Source: an uncultured Ruminococcus sp. (GTDB taxonomy: Bacteria; Bacillota; Clostridia; Oscillospirales; CAG-272). Taken from it: DNA of 5,992 nucleotides. The notes beneath the pieces were generated by a model. That model was given only the letters and a program-made list of their open reading frames with translations. It was not told the origin of the DNA and did not search any database. The stretch lies in assembly GCA_905202255.1 (NCBI GenBank), contig CAJKRH010000071.1:1-5992 (forward strand), in the 5' to 3' direction. The position numbers and the translations under genes were made by a program. Every line of letters begins with the position of its first letter. Position 1 is the first letter of the stretch. Below, in pieces: positions 5,314 to 5,992 of this stretch.

Positions 5314-5331
5314 GAAAAAAAGTATGTTCAC

Positions 5332-5336
5332 GGAGG
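5332..5336 (+). promoter_or_regulatory. Ribosome-binding site of the amidase, overlapping the terminator stem
   Basis: GGAGG is 8 bases before ATG 5345, the spacer being entirely T. Its first two Gs are paired in the upstream hairpin when transcription comes from the ABC operon. This site decides the start at 5345 over the GTG at 5303, which lies within the left arm of the hairpin. Confidence 0.8.
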
Positions 5337-5344
5337 TTTTTTTT

Positions 5345-5908
5345 ATGGCGATAAAAATATTTATAGATCAGGGGCACAATCCCGAAAATCCGAATGCGGG
5401 TGCGGAGGGCAATGGCTACAGAGAGCAGGATCTTGTTTATTATATAGGAGAAGAATTGAATACTCTCTTAAATGAAAATCCGAATTTCGAGGCGATACTC
5501 TCGCGCAATACGCCCGATGAGATACTCGGCATGAGTGTCGCTTCATCGCTTCGCGAGCGGGTAAACGCCGCAAACGAATGGGGCGCGGATTATTTTATCA
5601 GTCTGCATGCGAATGCCTCGGATATCCCGACTGCATCGGGCAGTGAAGCTTTTGTTTACAGCAGCGGCTCGGCGGCACTTCCGCTTGCCGAAAATATTCT
5701 CATCGGTCTGCATGACGCAACGGGACTGGAAAACCGCGGCGTTTCCGCACGCCCGACGCTGTATGTCCTCCGCGCAACTGATATGCCGGCTACGCTCATA
5801 GAGCTTGGTTTCATCACCAACGCCGAGGATGCCGCGCTCATGGCAAATAATCCGCGCCTTTTCGCGCAGGGAGTATATAATGGAATTCTGATGTTTTTCG
5901 GGGTGTGA
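5345..5908 (+). CDS. N-acetylmuramoyl-L-alanine amidase (Amidase_3), no signal peptide
   Basis: A 187-residue zinc hydrolase that cleaves the bond between N-acetylmuramic acid and L-alanine in peptidoglycan. The single Amidase_3 domain fills the protein. The zinc ligands are H11 (DQGHN), E27 (GYREQD) and H88 (SLHANAS), and the catalytic Glu is E153 (LIELGFITN), so it should be active. There is no signal peptide, membrane segment or cell-wall-binding repeat, unlike secreted LytC-type enzymes. The start at 5345 follows a good GGAGG; an upstream GTG (5303) would add 14 residues but still give no convincing secretion signal. Release could be by lysis, a holin or a non-classical route, as in CwlC-type mother-cell autolysins or phage endolysins. 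No phage genes are next to it, so a sporulation or lysis role is a guess. Confidence 0.93.
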   Translation: MAIKIFIDQGHNPENPNAGAEGNGYREQDLVYYIGEELNTLLNENPNFEAILSRNTPDEILGMSVASSLRERVNAANEWGADYFISLHANASDIPTASGSEAFVYSSGSAALPLAENILIGLHDATGLENRGVSARPTLYVLRATDMPATLIELGFITNAEDAALMANNPRLFAQGVYNGILMFFGV

Positions 5909-5946
5909 GTTTTGTTTTATCGTACTTTTCTGTGAAGAAGAGGAGG

Positions 5947-5974
5947 GTTCAGGGTGGCGGAGCCACCTCTGAAC
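5947..5974. repeat. Intergenic hairpin after the amidase
   Basis: GTTCAGGGTGGC (5947-5958) and GCCACC-T-CTGAAC (5962-5974) form a 12-bp stem with one bulged T and a 3-base loop. No T-run follows on the plus strand, so it is a poor intrinsic terminator. It is followed by CGTC/GACG (5977-5980 and 5986-5989), a second small inverted repeat cut short by the window end. It probably belongs to a structured intergenic repeat. Confidence 0.5.
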
Positions 5975-5992
5975 GGCGTCGCCGAGACGGAG

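Larger units (their letters stand above)
5301..5344 (+). terminator. Intrinsic terminator of the GntR-ABC operon, abutting the amidase start
   Basis: CCGTGAATATAC (5301-5312) pairs with GTATGTTCACGG (5322-5333) over 12 bp with one G-U pair, around a 9-base A-rich loop. After AGG come eight Ts (5337-5344), directly followed by the amidase ATG. It begins 19 bases after the permease stop. The last two paired bases belong to the amidase ribosome-binding site. Minus-strand termination is also possible, since six Ts lie just beyond the other side. Confidence 0.82.

Noticed and set aside
5303..5344. GTG 5303 as the amidase start
   Set aside because: It lies inside the left arm of the terminator, has no ribosome-binding site, and adds a 14-residue stretch that is not a convincing signal peptide.

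Overview
The window looks like chromosomal DNA of a Gram-positive Clostridia-type Firmicute, probably Ruminococcaceae/Oscillospiraceae-like. This rests on the rpmH-rnpA-yidD-yidC-jag gene order, strong AGGAGG ribosome-binding sites, consensus sigma-A promoters and proteins that resemble gut clostridial versions. No sequence search was run, so the taxonomy is an inference.

Layout. Positions 1-135 hold a stack of inverted repeats with no gene, followed by an intrinsic terminator (202-232). From 3085 leftward to 257, on the minus strand, runs the conserved ribosome / RNase P / membrane-insertion cluster: rpmH (L34), rnpA (RNase P protein), yidD, yidC and jag (khpB). rpmH is only 44 codons long. 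A hairpin with a U-tract separates rpmH from rnpA, rnpA and yidD overlap in ATGA, and a strong terminator closes the cluster after jag.

The 249-bp divergent gap at 3086-3334 carries two perfect-consensus sigma-A promoters back to back: one leftward for rpmH (18-bp spacer) and one rightward (17-bp spacer). About 70 bp of roughly 77% A+T lies between them, and one perfect DnaA-box match (TTATACACA) overlaps the rpmH -10. The rightward promoter drives a three-gene, overlapping operon: a YtrA-type GntR repressor, an ABC ATPase and a six-helix permease. This is the architecture of small, self-regulated transport or envelope-stress modules. The operon ends in a 12-bp hairpin with a T8 tract. The next gene, an Amidase_3 N-acetylmuramoyl-L-alanine amidase without a signal peptide, starts immediately after those eight Ts, and its ribosome-binding site overlaps the foot of the hairpin. 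The last 84 bp are intergenic and contain another hairpin.

How it fits together: the leftward cluster supplies a ribosomal protein, the RNase P protein subunit and the YidC insertion machinery, plus an RNA-binding cell-envelope regulator. The rightward genes are envelope-related (transport, peptidoglycan hydrolysis). I see no clear undescribed multi-gene system. The most interesting signals are the terminator/RBS/start-codon fusion in front of the amidase, the divergent control region with a DnaA box but no dnaA next to it, a substitution inside the RnpA RNR motif, and the hairpin stack at the left edge.
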